Below, piece by piece: positions 46,766 to 57,577 of a DNA stretch of 64,000 nucleotides. The position numbers and the translations under genes were made by a program. Source of the stretch: Gonatopus flavifemur. Lineage: Eukaryota; Arthropoda; Insecta; Hymenoptera; Dryinidae. The stretch spans positions 2,061,501 through 2,125,500 of the forward strand of contig JAFFJZ010000025.1 in NCBI GenBank assembly GCA_018340375.1. Direction: 5' to 3'. Under the pieces are notes generated by a model. It did not search any database and was not told the origin of the DNA. It saw only the letters and a list, made by a program, of their open reading frames with translations. Position 1 is the stretch's first letter. Each line of letters opens with the position of its first letter.

Positions 46766-46951
46766 TGGAGTGAGCGCACCATTGTTAAAATTCCTGACTA
46801 TGCGAGAGAGATGTCGCTATACAATATAACGAGTTAGAATCTCCACCATTTCATTTTCTATCTTTTGTTTTGCGTCGAATAAACGGAGATGGACTCACCA
46901 CCGCTCGCACATCTCTCTCGTTGGAAATTTCAACAATGGTGCGCTCACTCC
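46766..46951. repeat. foldback element 2 of the cluster
   Basis: GGAGTGAGCGCACCATTGTT and its exact inverse bound 186 bp. CGAGAGAGATGT-type words near the loop are also inverted. Confidence 0.75.
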
Positions 46952-47033
46952 AGTATGTAATGGCCACAGCCATTGAACTCTCTATCATACTGGGAATCGC
47001 ACTTCTAAAAAATGGCTGGTGCACTTGAGCCTA

Positions 47034-47155
47034 TATTACATGCGTGCATTTGCTGCATGCGATATCATTAGATGAAAGAAGAAGTAAGATATTTCCTCCT
47101 AGGACTTCTCTTTCTATCTAATGATATCGTATGCAGCAAACGCACGCATGTAATA
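47034..47155. repeat. foldback element 3 of the cluster
   Basis: TATTACATGCGTGC and CTGCATGCGATATCATTAGA pair with inverse sequence to 47155; arms about 45 bp and a loop of about 35 bp. Confidence 0.8.
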
Positions 47156-47238
47156 CAGCCATTAGTGTAAGAGAAAAGCTGCAGTGCGTGGGAAGCAGGA
47201 AGTAATCATAAGGAGACATAACTCCATATTCAAAACTT

Positions 47239-47493
47239 GATACTTTTCGCGGAGTCAAAAGAGCCAGGTTCGGCAAATGAAATAACTTTCCGAATTAGTG
47301 CGCATGCGCTTAGAGCAAACCTATCCTTCTCTCATCATTGTAAGGTGCGAGTGAGATAATTTTCTCGTAATCATCTTACTCGCACCTTGTAATGATGAGA
47401 GAAGGATAGTTAATGCCCCAGGACGCATGCGCACCAATTCTTTAAATTGTTTCATTGCCGAACCTGGCCCTTTTGGCCCCGCAAAGTGTATCA
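47239..47493. repeat. foldback element 4 of the cluster, arms about 110 bp
   Basis: From TGATACTTTTCGCGG to its inverse at 47493, with an inner near-perfect stem around TATCCTTCTCTCATCATT and GGTGCGAGTGAGAT. The whole unit folds end to end; the loop is about 20 bp near 47365. Confidence 0.8.
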
Positions 47494-48059
47494 GATTCTG
47501 AAAATTCATCAATGGAAGTTATACCTCCTCACTATTACTTCGTGGTGGGAAGCTATGTCTCTTGTTTGCTATAATTGCGTCCAAGATTGAGGAGAGAGAG
47601 CATCACACGCATGGCACGATCTTTCTCTACGGTTCTCACTTATTGGACCCAATATTATAGAGAGTGATCGGAAATATGCTGGGAGAGTCGTTTTCTCTCT
47701 TGCTCATGCAATAAACGATGTCACATCTCAACCTCTGCTAAATCCGGGATCCATAAGTCCATTTCTAGAGGAATCCGCAATGCAATATGTTTACCCTTTT
47801 GGATCCTCTCTACAATTGGCTGGATTTTTAAATCCACGATTTACAAAGTAACAGGTGGAAAGGTAGCCATGGACAATGGAGGGAAGGGGTACGATCGCAG
47901 CACTTCGAATGCCCCCAAAAACGTAGCCCAGATTGGCTCCAAAAGTGGCGCTGCTGTACGTGTTAACCAGTATGTACTACTAAGTATCCATGGAAACCAA
48001 GTGATTGACCAATAGGGCTCCGGTTCCTACCGCTGCAAGCGCCATCGGATGTGGAAAGA
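47494..48059. other. spacer, nothing recognised
   Basis: No coding or clear repeat signal. Confidence 0.4.
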
Positions 48060-48328
48060 GTAGACCCTAATGGACCCGAAAGTCGATTGGCCCGATGCAT
48101 GATAGACCCGAAGACGAGCGTCCCGGACGTCAGTTAGCCCGAAAATTCGGAACTTATGCTGTATTTTCGAACCCATAATCATATTGCCATCTTCGTTCTT
48201 TTCTCAGCCGCAATAACATGTAAATACGGCATGAGTTTCGAATTTTCGGGCTGACTCACGTTCGGGACGCTCGTTTTCGGGTCTACCATGCATTGGGCAG
48301 ATTGACTTCCGGGTCTATTGGGGTCTAC
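48060..48328. repeat. foldback MITE with TIR GTAGACCC, about 107-bp arms
   Basis: The left arm GTAGACCCTAATGGACCCGA and the right arm (inverse GTAGACCCCAATAGACCCGG) pair for about 107 bp with a few mismatches, including GACGAGCGTCCCG and AGCCCGAAAATTCG. Internal copies of AGACCCGAA make it partly self-repeating. The loop is about 55 bp. Confidence 0.85.
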
Positions 48329-48497
48329 CTGTGAAAAGATTGAAACTACCTAGACGGCAATTCTTGGCCACTTTTCGTTGGATAAAATCAGCTTCGATCG
48401 TACTCCTTTAAGCTGCCAATTCATGGAGTATACAGCGTCTTTGCCGTTTTGAAGACTTCTGAAGTCTTCTGAAGTTGGAATATATCAACTTCTGTCC

Positions 48498-49463
48498 TGT
48501 GACGGTCTCCCTAAGATCGTCACGATTCACGAGTATAGTAGAGTTAATGCGACAAGGCTTCTCTCTTTTTCCTCCCGGGATGACAATCCATTTGAATTAT
48601 CTTATGTATAACTAATGCCGAGCCACACGGTTTATTATGGGGGTCGCCATCTACCGCCACTGCCACGCACGGAACAACCGAATCTTGATGCGGCGATAAC
48701 CATTATCGACCGTAGATCTACCGCCCCCAAGCTTCAAGGACGATAGTGTGAGAGACACCACTGAGCGTTACCGTCACGGACAGCGGGCTCCATCTAGGGG
48801 AATTTATTTCGGCTGCCCACGTAGCAACAACGGGAGTTGTTGCATCAACTCGCCTGATTCATGAGGGACCAATCCCAGGCCTCGACGCTGTTCCACCGTC
48901 CCGCTTGAAGGGGTGACTAAGCTCTCGCACGGCCGCTGGAAGCGGCGTCACATCAGAGTTGTCTTGTCGTTCGATAAGAGAATAACGTATGCCGATATAT
49001 ATCGTTCAGACACGTGTCTGAGTTTTCGTACCGGTGAGTGGTGTCTCGACCATAGTGTGGCTATAATTTGAGGATTACGCGATTGAATTATATCGAGTTT
49101 TTTTTGGTTTTCCCGGGGTGGAACGTTTGTCAGAGTATTGAGTTGTACGATCAGCAATAAAAGTATGGAGTTGTATGTGTAAGTGGTGGTGTTCTTCTTT
49201 TGTCTCGTGGAGACGGGATATCGTCACCCACGCCGCCTCCGCGGTCTGAGCGCACCGTCGGGATTCTCGTTGAGGCGGAGAGAGACAGAGAGAGAACGAG
49301 CGGATGCCGCTACGGAATTTCTAACGTATCGTAAAGGAAAAGGTGAGTCCACCCGAAGATGGTACGTCGCTGTCGCGAGTCTGGGTTCCGATCGTCTGGT
49401 TGTATGGACGCCCACTAGGTCGTAGATGCCTTTCGTCATTGAGTCAGAGTTTGCGACGTCACA
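48498..49463 (+). repeat. 5' LTR (966 bp)
   Basis: Starts TGTGACGG and ends CGTCACA, short inverted ends as usual. AATAAA lies at 49156. The first 420 bp match 61682-62104 directly, and nearly all of it matches 62105-63164 inversely. Confidence 0.9.
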
Positions 49464-49469
49464 TCTTTT

Positions 49470-49487
49470 TGGCGCCCAACGTGGGGC
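49470..49487 (+). other. primer-binding site
   Basis: TGGCGCCCAACGTGGGGC, starting with TGG a few bases after the LTR end, fits the 3' end of a tRNA. I do not assign the tRNA. Confidence 0.8.
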
Positions 49488-51575
49488 CATCACCTCACGT
49501 TGTGGATTTGCCTTTTTTTCTGTTCTTCCTACATTTTCTTTTATGAGTAACGTGCTCAATGAAATTTGAATCAGTTTGTTTCACTGTGTATATCTCGCTC
49601 ACGTTTTTTTTTCTCGCTGCCGTGAAGATAACGCTTCCTCTCTCAATCTCTCGTGTTTTCTCTTCCCGTGAACACGGTATCTTCCGGGAGAACATACCCA
49701 CACACGTGCTTTTTGCGACGCTCGTCTTGGTCTAATTAATTCTTTCTTGTTGGTGTACAATTATATACCTATGTGATTTTGCACACAAAATTCCTCAGCG
49801 CTATCGGGTGTGTTTGAAACTCGAAGACGGTTAAACATGTCTGAATAACACGCGTCTTCGACTTTCGAGCACATGGTTGCGGTCTTCCCGTCAGAGTAGG
49901 CACTTATTCGCGAGAATCGGAAGCATTGTTTTTTTTGTTGCTTTTTCACCTAACGAGCGAGCTGTCAATTCTCGTGAAACCTTGAATGGTCTGGGTTATT
50001 TTTTTTTCCCCCAATAAAATTCTTTTTATGCATCCGAAAATTTTTTTTTTATCATTCAAGCGACCATTTACCAAGTCACGGCAGTACCGTGCATGTATTG
50101 ATTTATTTTTGTTTATTTTGGAAGAATCTCTTCTGAACGTTCCGAAACATTGTCATTCCCTTGTGCATTTTCCTTGTGCTTCACATTATCTCTTCTCGTT
50201 CTCCCTTCTCCTTCCTTTCTGTAGTTCGATATCGATCGTCATCCAGACACGTGGCGATGTATAGCGAACAAGTAGGAGAGAGAGGTCTTCCGTCTCGGAA
50301 GTATCGGTTCCGCCATTACCACTCGTACAAGAGACGGGCTTGGTATAGTTATACGCCGCATTGCTTCGTCGTGTCGTGACGTCACTTGGCGTGGCGTTGA
50401 TTCTTCCCGTTCCTCTCGTTCCGCGCGCGGAGCCACTCAACGTAGAGCTGTGCCTACGCGTTGCGTGATGCTTCCGACGTATGCACTCACCATATGTTCT
50501 TGACTCTACCTATCTCTCTCTCGCATGCTTGAGTATGACCGCTTCCTTACGCTTCTCTCTATTTCTGATTTCTCGCGTTGTTGCTTCCGGCTGCAGTATT
50601 AGGAAGATTGCTCGAGACTTTTTTTGAATAAATGAATGATTGTTTGAACATACGTTCTTGTTGACGTGGTATACATGGATATATACATATATACATATTA
50701 ATCTATATATAAAGCTACCTATCTATAGATTGATTAATGAATATCGTTTGAAGAGCTATCCGAACAGCTGGGCTCCATAAGCGAGAGAGAGGAAGAGAAG
50801 CTCTAACAAGAAGGATTCCTGAACCATTTTGAGCGAGAGAGAGAAAGAGAAACTCTAACAAGAAGGATTCCTGAACCATTTTTTTTGGATTCCCTTGCTT
50901 TTTTCCCCTTACATATTTTGTTGTTGTTGTTACGCCTTTGCGGCGCCCGAGATATTCCTTTTCGTTCCCTTTCCCTTCCTTTCTCTTCGAAAATTGAACT
51001 CATCGGCTGGAAATATTATTTCGGTTGACATTCAACCTCTCGACGTGGGGGGTGGGAGAGAGGAACCATTCAGGGGAGGAGACATCGAATCTCTCCTGTT
51101 TTTGGAGTTGAACATTCTCGTTGGGAATACCTCGTTTTCGGAAGACCGAGAGTATCTCAACACGGATTTCGATTGTTGTATCCTATTAATTACCGTATCA
51201 CATTTTTGTTTTTGTTTGCATGTTGTTTCTTTTTCTGAACTTTCCAGAGAAGGGTGTCGACGTATGGGCCTCTTAATTATACAGTTCGAATAATTCACGT
51301 TCCGCAAGCAATCCATTTGTTCCGCGCCTCATTCTGCAACGTTGTCAATACGTAATTCCGTTATAGCGTTTTGTCCCTGGCGGAGATCATTTTTCGGATC
51401 ACATCGAGTCCGTCGTTCTTATTTTATTTCTGAATTCTAACGCGTTCCTTCATCGCAACCAATCGCTATACGACGAGAATTCAACCAAACTACCAAGTAC
51501 GCTACAGAATTTCCTCACGTTAATCTCGTGAACCAGTCTCGTTGTTTGAAGAGATTCCGCGCCCAGTGAACGATC
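49488..51575 (+). other. long 5' leader of the gypsy element
   Basis: No large plus-strand frame. Contains CT-rich stretches, an ATATATACATATATAC stretch near 50680 and a direct duplication of about 50 bp at about 50782-50884 (AACAAGAAGGATTCCTGAAC twice). Confidence 0.7.
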
Positions 51576-52947
51576 ATGTCGGAACAGGGAGACAACGATC
51601 GGGCCAACACAACCGCGGCCGAGTGGGCAGGGGGGTTGTCGGAGGGGGAAGTCAATCGTTTGCTTAGAATATCGCGACTTAACCTGGCGGGTGACCTCGG
51701 AACCCATCGGGATCGACTGCTGCGACATTGTTCACGAGTCGAAGGGGACGAGACGGTACAGTGGTCAGACCAGGATGAGTTCCCGTGGCGAGCCCGATCC
51801 GTAATAGCGCACAATACCGTAGTCTCGGAAAATCCCGTGCCGTTGGCTGAGGGTAGCCCCACTGATCACACTCCTGCCGATCTGAATCCACTCATTGTGA
51901 CCACCGTCGCTATTTCTACCGCTACCGTGACCAACGTCATCGTGACGCAGTCGGCTATGTCGACGGGACTCCCCTCAGTTCGGGAGTATCGTGGGCCAAC
52001 CAACCCCTCATTCTTCGGTGCTTCGGTCCCAAATATGACCCCGATGCCGACTTTAACTCCGCGTCCGCCCTGGCGTGAGAGTTTGTACCCCACGGTTCCT
52101 TTGGAACAAGAAAATTTTCAAGGGTTGGGCCAAACAATGGGTTATCCCATAAACCCATATTGGCACCCCTACTCGTACCCTCCGGATGCACCAACGACTA
52201 TTTCGGTGCATCCGGTAAGTTCGGGCCATCCAAGTTCGTCTTCGGCCAATTATCGGATCCCGACCCCCGGATCGCAAACGATACCGTCAAGTTTCTTAGG
52301 CCACACCATGCCCTAATCTCGAACCTCTCTGCGATCGCACAATACCTCACAACATATACGTGCCGCGATCGCGATTGCTCGCGATTGGAAACTTTCGTTT
52401 GCTGGTTCGCCTAACGAGTCAGCAGAGAATTCTCTCCTTTTATTAGATGAGTATCGAAACGTTTCGGGTCTCACCGAGAATGAGCTTCTGGCGGTCTTAC
52501 CTTCAATGTTCCAAGACAAAGCCTTGAACTGGTACCGCATTTCCGCCAAGGATTTCCGCAGTTCCGATGAGTTCCGCCAGAGCTTCCGACAGAGATACGA
52601 GGACCCTTCGTTCCACCAAAAGGTAGCACTGCAAGCTCCGAGTAGAACCCAAGGCCCCGATGAGGACGTCGGCGATTATATGATCGCCGTCGAAGGACTT
52701 TGGCAGTATGTACAGCCACCCTATGACGTGCAGCGTCAATTGGATGCAGCTTATAACAACCTGCAGCCAGCCTATCGCATCAAAATCGAACGAAACCAGT
52801 TCTCGTCGTATCGAGAATTAATGAGTATTGCCTTGCGGGTTGCGAAGCAGCTCCGACCAATTGATTACCGCTCGTTCCCGCCGTCAGAGTCCCTGCCCGT
52901 TCCGGAATTCGCGTACAAACCAACGAAACGTCAGACTCAGCGTGAAG
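51576..52947 (+). pseudogene. gypsy gag, 5' part, one in-frame stop
   Basis: Structural capsid protein. The frame from ATG 51576 starts MSEQGDNDRANTT, with a proline-rich middle (MTPMPTLTPRPP). TAA at 52314-52316 interrupts it; the same frame then continues through a capsid-like region (SPNESAENSLLLLDEYRN, ALNWYRISAKDF, FRQRYEDPSF) to about 52947, where a LINE enters. A nucleocapsid remnant may lie after the LINE near 56715-56745, where TGTAATCCGGGAAACATGAA resembles a degraded zinc-knuckle coding stretch. The protein would coat the element RNA in cytoplasmic particles. Non-functional. Confidence 0.8.
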
Positions 52948-53422
52948 AATATTTCAATTTTCCCAATTTATGTCAGGAAAACGATATTTGTAATGTTTCT
53001 GGTACTTTACTTGATTTGTTGTTCTCTAACGATAATTATGTATCAACGACATTTGCCGATGAACCATCCCTTGTCTGTGATAATCACCATCCAGCTCTTG
53101 TGTCTCAACTGCATGATGTATCATTTAATTATCTTTCGCGTAACACTACTGTTCGTTATAATTCCAAATTGGGTGATTACACTGCTGTGAGGGATTTTTT
53201 GAATGTTGTTCCATGTGATGAAATTTTCAAGAATATATCTGTTGATGATGCAGTTGAATTTCTCCACCAGCAGTTATATACAGCAATGGATATGTTTATT
53301 CCTAAGTACTGTCTTTATGATTCGAAATTTCCCAAATGGTTTTCACCCGAATTGATTAAGTTAGTTCGTACGAAGAAAGCAGCACACCGTAGGTATGGAA
53401 TTTCGAATTTACTACATGACTA

Positions 53423-54712
53423 CAGGTTGGTTGAAAAGTTCCTGCGCTCACCAAGAGATAGCACTGCTAGCTCAAAACTTTTTTTTCTCGAATTGGTATA
53501 TCTGTCCTGAGAACACATGCAAAGTTACAAGTCATTCTGTCAATTCATTCTTTGTTTACAAGCCATTTGAAGTTGACGTGTCTTTGATTTTTCTTAATAT
53601 GAAAAAAATTGAGAAACGTGCAGTCATTAGATTCTTTGTTTTGAAGGGTTTAAAAGCAGAGGAAATTTATGAACAATTGTTAGAAGTGTATAAGGAGTCC
53701 TCACCTTCAAAACGCATCGTTGAATTTTGGGCTGGTGAATTTAAACGTGGTCGTACTAGCCTTGAAGACGATCCACGCGAAGGACGACCGGAAACTGCAA
53801 CCACAGCAGAAATCATTGAGCATGTACATGATATGGTTAGTGAAGATCCAAGTTTGACTGAGCGTGAAATTGCTAATGCCATAGGCATCTCAGACGAACG
53901 AGTACTCTATATTTTACATGAAGAATTACGTATGAAAAAACTGTTTGGAAAGTTAGTGCCGCACACGTTAACAATTCAACAAAAACTGGATCGAAAACAA
54001 ATTTCTCAGCGTAATTTGGAGCGTTTTAAGCAGAATAAAACCGACTTCTTGCATCGTTTTATCACTATGGATGAGACTTGGATTTACCACCATGATCCTC
54101 AATTGAAACAAGAACGTTTACAGTGGACTGAAGCTGGTTGTTCAGCTCCAAAGCAGGTGGAGTCACAACGATCAGCAAAGAAGGTTATGGCATCAGTTTT
54201 ATGGGATGCAAAGGGAATTTTGTTCATTGATTATCTTCAGAAAGGTGAGACAATCAACTCCGAATATTACTGCAGCCTTTTGGATCAGCTGGATGAAAAA
54301 ATTCGTGAGAAAAGACCTGGTTTGAAGAAGAAAAAAATCGTTTTTCATCAAGATAATGCACCTGCTCACAAAAGTGTTTTGACGATGGCTGAATTCAAAG
54401 AACTCAAGTACGAATTGCTTGAACGTCCACCGTATTTGCCAGACTTGGCTCCTAGCGACTACTATCTCTTCAGAAATCTCAAACATTTCCTTCGTGGAAA
54501 GCATTTTGCGTCGAATGAAGAGGCCATAGCAGCCGTAGACGGTTATTTTGCGGAGCTTCCGGAAAACCATTATAAGGATGGGATTAAAGTATTGGAAGAT
54601 CATTGGAACAAGTGTATTGAGCTTCTAGGAGATTATATTGAATAAAAAAATATATTTCGTAACAAAAACAGTATTCTTCCATTCCGAGCACAGAAACTTT
54701 TCAACCAACCTG
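53423..54712 (+). mobile_element. mariner element inside the LINE
   Basis: TIRs start CAGGTTGGTTGAAAAGTT on both ends, 25 of 27 matching. TA target duplications at 53421-53422 and 54713-54714. 1290 bp with one open transposase frame. Confidence 0.95.
53599..54645 (+). CDS. mariner transposase, intact, 348 aa
   Basis: A different mariner lineage from the copy at 45.2 kb, with different TIRs. I chose the ATG at 53599 (MKKIEKRAVIRFFVLKG) because upstream codons in the same frame run out through the TIR. HTH regions at about residues 5-55 (KRIVEFWAGEFKRG) and 85-112 (LTEREIANAIGISDERVL). Linker LVPHTL at about 119. Catalytic Asp158 in TMDETW, Asp252 in FHQDNAPAHK and Asp287 in LPDLAPSDYYLF; 34 residues between the last two. 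The family is that which gave SETMAR-type host proteins, but no SET domain is here. The frame is intact and may be active; TIR divergence of about 2 sites in 27 argues it is not very recent. Confidence 0.95.
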   Translation: MKKIEKRAVIRFFVLKGLKAEEIYEQLLEVYKESSPSKRIVEFWAGEFKRGRTSLEDDPREGRPETATTAEIIEHVHDMVSEDPSLTEREIANAIGISDERVLYILHEELRMKKLFGKLVPHTLTIQQKLDRKQISQRNLERFKQNKTDFLHRFITMDETWIYHHDPQLKQERLQWTEAGCSAPKQVESQRSAKKVMASVLWDAKGILFIDYLQKGETINSEYYCSLLDQLDEKIREKRPGLKKKKIVFHQDNAPAHKSVLTMAEFKELKYELLERPPYLPDLAPSDYYLFRNLKHFLRGKHFASNEEAIAAVDGYFAELPENHYKDGIKVLEDHWNKCIELLGDYIE

Positions 54713-56803
54713 TATCTCATTTTGTCTGAAATGCATTCAAAATGTAAGAATTTAACGAAGTTATGTTACGAAGATTATGTTAGATCTATTGAATCGCAGA
54801 TTCCTAATAATATTAGGTGTTTTTGGAAGTTTGTTAACTGTCGTCGTTCAAATAATGCTTTACCCAATAATTTTGAGTTCAATGGCATTTCAGCTTCCTC
54901 TAGTCAAGATATAGCTGACCTTTTTGCAACGCATTTTGAGCCAGTTTATACTTCTCACGACGGTTTGCTCCCTAATGTTGAGTCTGATATTCAGATTGAT
55001 ATTTCTGATCTTCATATTGATATTAGCGAAGTGTTCTCAGAAGTAAATTCATTGGATGCCAATGAGGGTCCCGGTGATGATGGAATTTCACCTATATTTC
55101 TGAAATCTTGTGCCTTTATACTGTCGCGGCCATTATGGTTGAGCTTTAATGCCCCCTTATCTCCGGGCTATTTTCCTTCTCGTTGGAAGAATAGCCTAAT
55201 TACGCCTATTTTCAAATCTGGGAGTAAATCTGACGTGAAAAATTATAGACCTATTTCAATTATCAATGTTATACCTAAGTTATTTGAACGTATAGTTACT
55301 AAGAAAATCGCGCCTTTTTTTTCAAATATTATCAGAGATGAACAACATGGTTTTGTGCCTGGTCGTTCGGCTAGCACTAATCTAGCTATCTATTGCATAT
55401 ATGTTTCCACAGTTCTCGATGATTTCCTTCAGGTTGACGTTATATATACCGATTTTGAGAAAGCTTTCGATACTGTGGATCACAATATTCTTTTATCAAA
55501 ATTATACCAACTCGGTATTCGTGGAAATATCCTGAACTGGATCAAAAGCTACTTGATGAATAGAACTTAAACTGTTAGGATTATGGATTCCATATCTAGG
55601 ATTATGAATGTTTCTTCTGGTGTCTCTCAGGGGTCTCACTGAGGTCCATTGATTTTTTCACTTTTCATCAACGATATTGGCAGGGTTCTAAATATTCCAA
55701 GGTTTTTACTATTTGCCGATGATGTGAAGCTGTTCTTTAGAATCTCTGCCATCGCGGATGCTATTGCTTTACAGAAGGATCTGTTTAATTTGCAAACTTG
55801 GTGTTCCATAAATAAAATGCAACTCAATATTGATAAATGTCAGGTGATGAGACTGTGACGTGGATTGAGCCCTATAGTATTTCCGTACACGTTGAATGGT
55901 TCTATTTTGGCTACCGTGGATATTACTTGTGATTTAGACATCACGTTTGACTTCAAACTAACTTTTGTTCCTCATTACTGTAACACTGTCAATACGGCTA
56001 TGAGGCAACTTGGATTTTTAAAGAGGCTATGTAAGGATTTCAGAAAACCTTCAATGTTACTTACATTATACAATACTCTTGTTAGACCTCATCTAGAGTA
56101 TGCCTCTCCAATCTGGTGTCCTTATCAAGCTAGATATCGTATCTCAATGGAGAGGGTAAAACACAGATTCTTGCGTTTTTTATCGTATAAGAATAATCCC
56201 ATGCCCATTACATGCCATGACTATGGACCAATAATGGAATCATTTAACATGAGCACCCTTGAAACTCGTAGGATGATTAATGATATGTTATTCATTTTTA
56301 AGGCCATTAATGGTCAGATCATTTGTCCTGAATTACTATCTTCGCTCAATTTTAATGTTCCGTCTAGGGCTCTCAGGAAGCCGCTATTATTTGATACGCC
56401 AACCTACACATCTAGGTTCGTTCAGACTGATCCGATTAGCCGTATTTGTGATCTCATTGATGAATATTATAATGAAGTTGATTTTTCCTCTGGATCAGTT
56501 TCGCATTTCCGGAATGCTGTGTTGTGTGCGTGGTCATTGAATGAATAGTTTATTTTATCCTATTGTTTTTTGAAGGTTATTGTTTATTGAATCCTATTGT
56601 TTGATCAGCAGTTTATTGTTTCACATTTTCAGGTCTCCCATCAACCAGTTTATAAGATGATGTATCTGTAGGGCACATGCCCGTTTAGATGAATAAATGA
56701 ATAAATGAATGAAATGTAATCCGGGAAACATGAAAGGGGGCCCAGGCGGGTCCTAAGGGCCACCCCTACTCAATACCGGACCACGATACCGCCGAATGGG
56801 GTA

Positions 56804-57577
56804 GTGGGGTCGACTTCCGGAAGAATTTCGCAGTATAATCTGACCAATCCTTCAGTATTACCGAGTTCAGATCCCGACTTCGACCAAATCGAGTCGATTG
56901 ACGGAAATTATACCGAGAATGATTGTCGTATAAGAAATTTGAAGGGTTGCATTGAGGATGATACCGGAACTCCGACCAGCACTTTCGGAGAAATTATCGT
57001 TGAGGCGTTAGTCCATGTGACTGACAATATTTCCCGTTCCGAAGGCAGTGTGAGTTCGGAAGAAAATACCGTAAATATCGGGCACGATGTCGCAAGTGAT
57101 CGAGTCAATTCCGTGAAGTTATCGTCGGTTTGGGACGACTTAAGTTCTGTCACTTCGTGTATCGAGGATGGTATTCCGAGAGCCCACAGTCTCGATGGGG
57201 GTAAAACGATTACCAGTGAGCTGTATCAGTATTGCGATCTCATCAAAGCAGATTGGCATTGCCGATCCTATATCGATATCGAGATCGCGGGACAGTCTTT
57301 TCGCGCCTTGCTGGATACAGGAGCTTCTCGTACATTCTTTCGTCACTTGAATTCAGATTCATCACGGAAGTTGAATGCTACCGTTCGCGAGCCTACCTGT
57401 GAAACGGTAAGGGTCGCTAACGGCCGTACCGACTCTCTTAGGAGGGAGGTGGACATTCCGGTGGAATGTAGAGGCGTGGAAAGACGTATGAGTTGCGTAA
57501 TCTATCCCGCATTAGAGATTGATTGCGTACTAGGTATCGATTTTGTAAGAAGTTTTGAAATTTGGATTGATGGATAG
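56804..57577 (+). pseudogene. gypsy aspartic protease region
   Basis: 257-codon open frame. The protease motif ALLDTGASRTFF lies at about residue 171, followed by LEIDCVLGIDFVRSF, the usual second block. It would cut the Gag-Pol polyprotein in the particle. The upstream 160 residues are acidic and serine-rich and may be the end of Gag. The ATG may not be the real start because Gag-Pol is normally continuous. The frame stops at 57577 before RT, so the copy is broken here. Confidence 0.8.

Larger units (their letters stand above)
52950..56548 (+). pseudogene. LINE reverse transcriptase, split by a mariner, with stops
   Basis: The left part to 53421 holds the last piece of endonuclease (DLLFSNDN, DNHHPALV). 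After the mariner the frame continues from 54713 to 56548 with three in-frame stops (55568 TAA, 55638 TGA, 55856 TGA). RT motifs: NEGPGDDGISP, KNYRPISI, QHGFVPGRS, YTDFEKAFDTVDH (first Asp), and FADDVKLF (catalytic box). SQGSH-stop-GP stands where SQGS-LGP is normal. The C-terminus has LVRPHLEYASPIW, typical of the group. The frames on the two sides of the mariner are in register once the element and one TA are ignored, so the RT was open across that site when hit. The RT copies its RNA at a nicked target; dead here. Confidence 0.85.
52948..56715 (+). mobile_element. jockey/CR1-like LINE, 5'-truncated, inserted in gypsy gag
   Basis: Begins inside the endonuclease C-terminus and ends with ATGAATAAATGAATAAATGA at 56690-56710. 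It interrupts gag in the same orientation as gypsy. A mariner at 53423-54712 is inserted in it. Truncation at the 5' end is normal for target-primed insertion. I am not sure of the exact left border (within about 20 bp) or the target duplication. Confidence 0.8.

Noticed and set aside
53599..54645. SETMAR-like host gene
   Set aside because: Only the transposase is present, with TIRs and TA duplications; no SET domain is attached.
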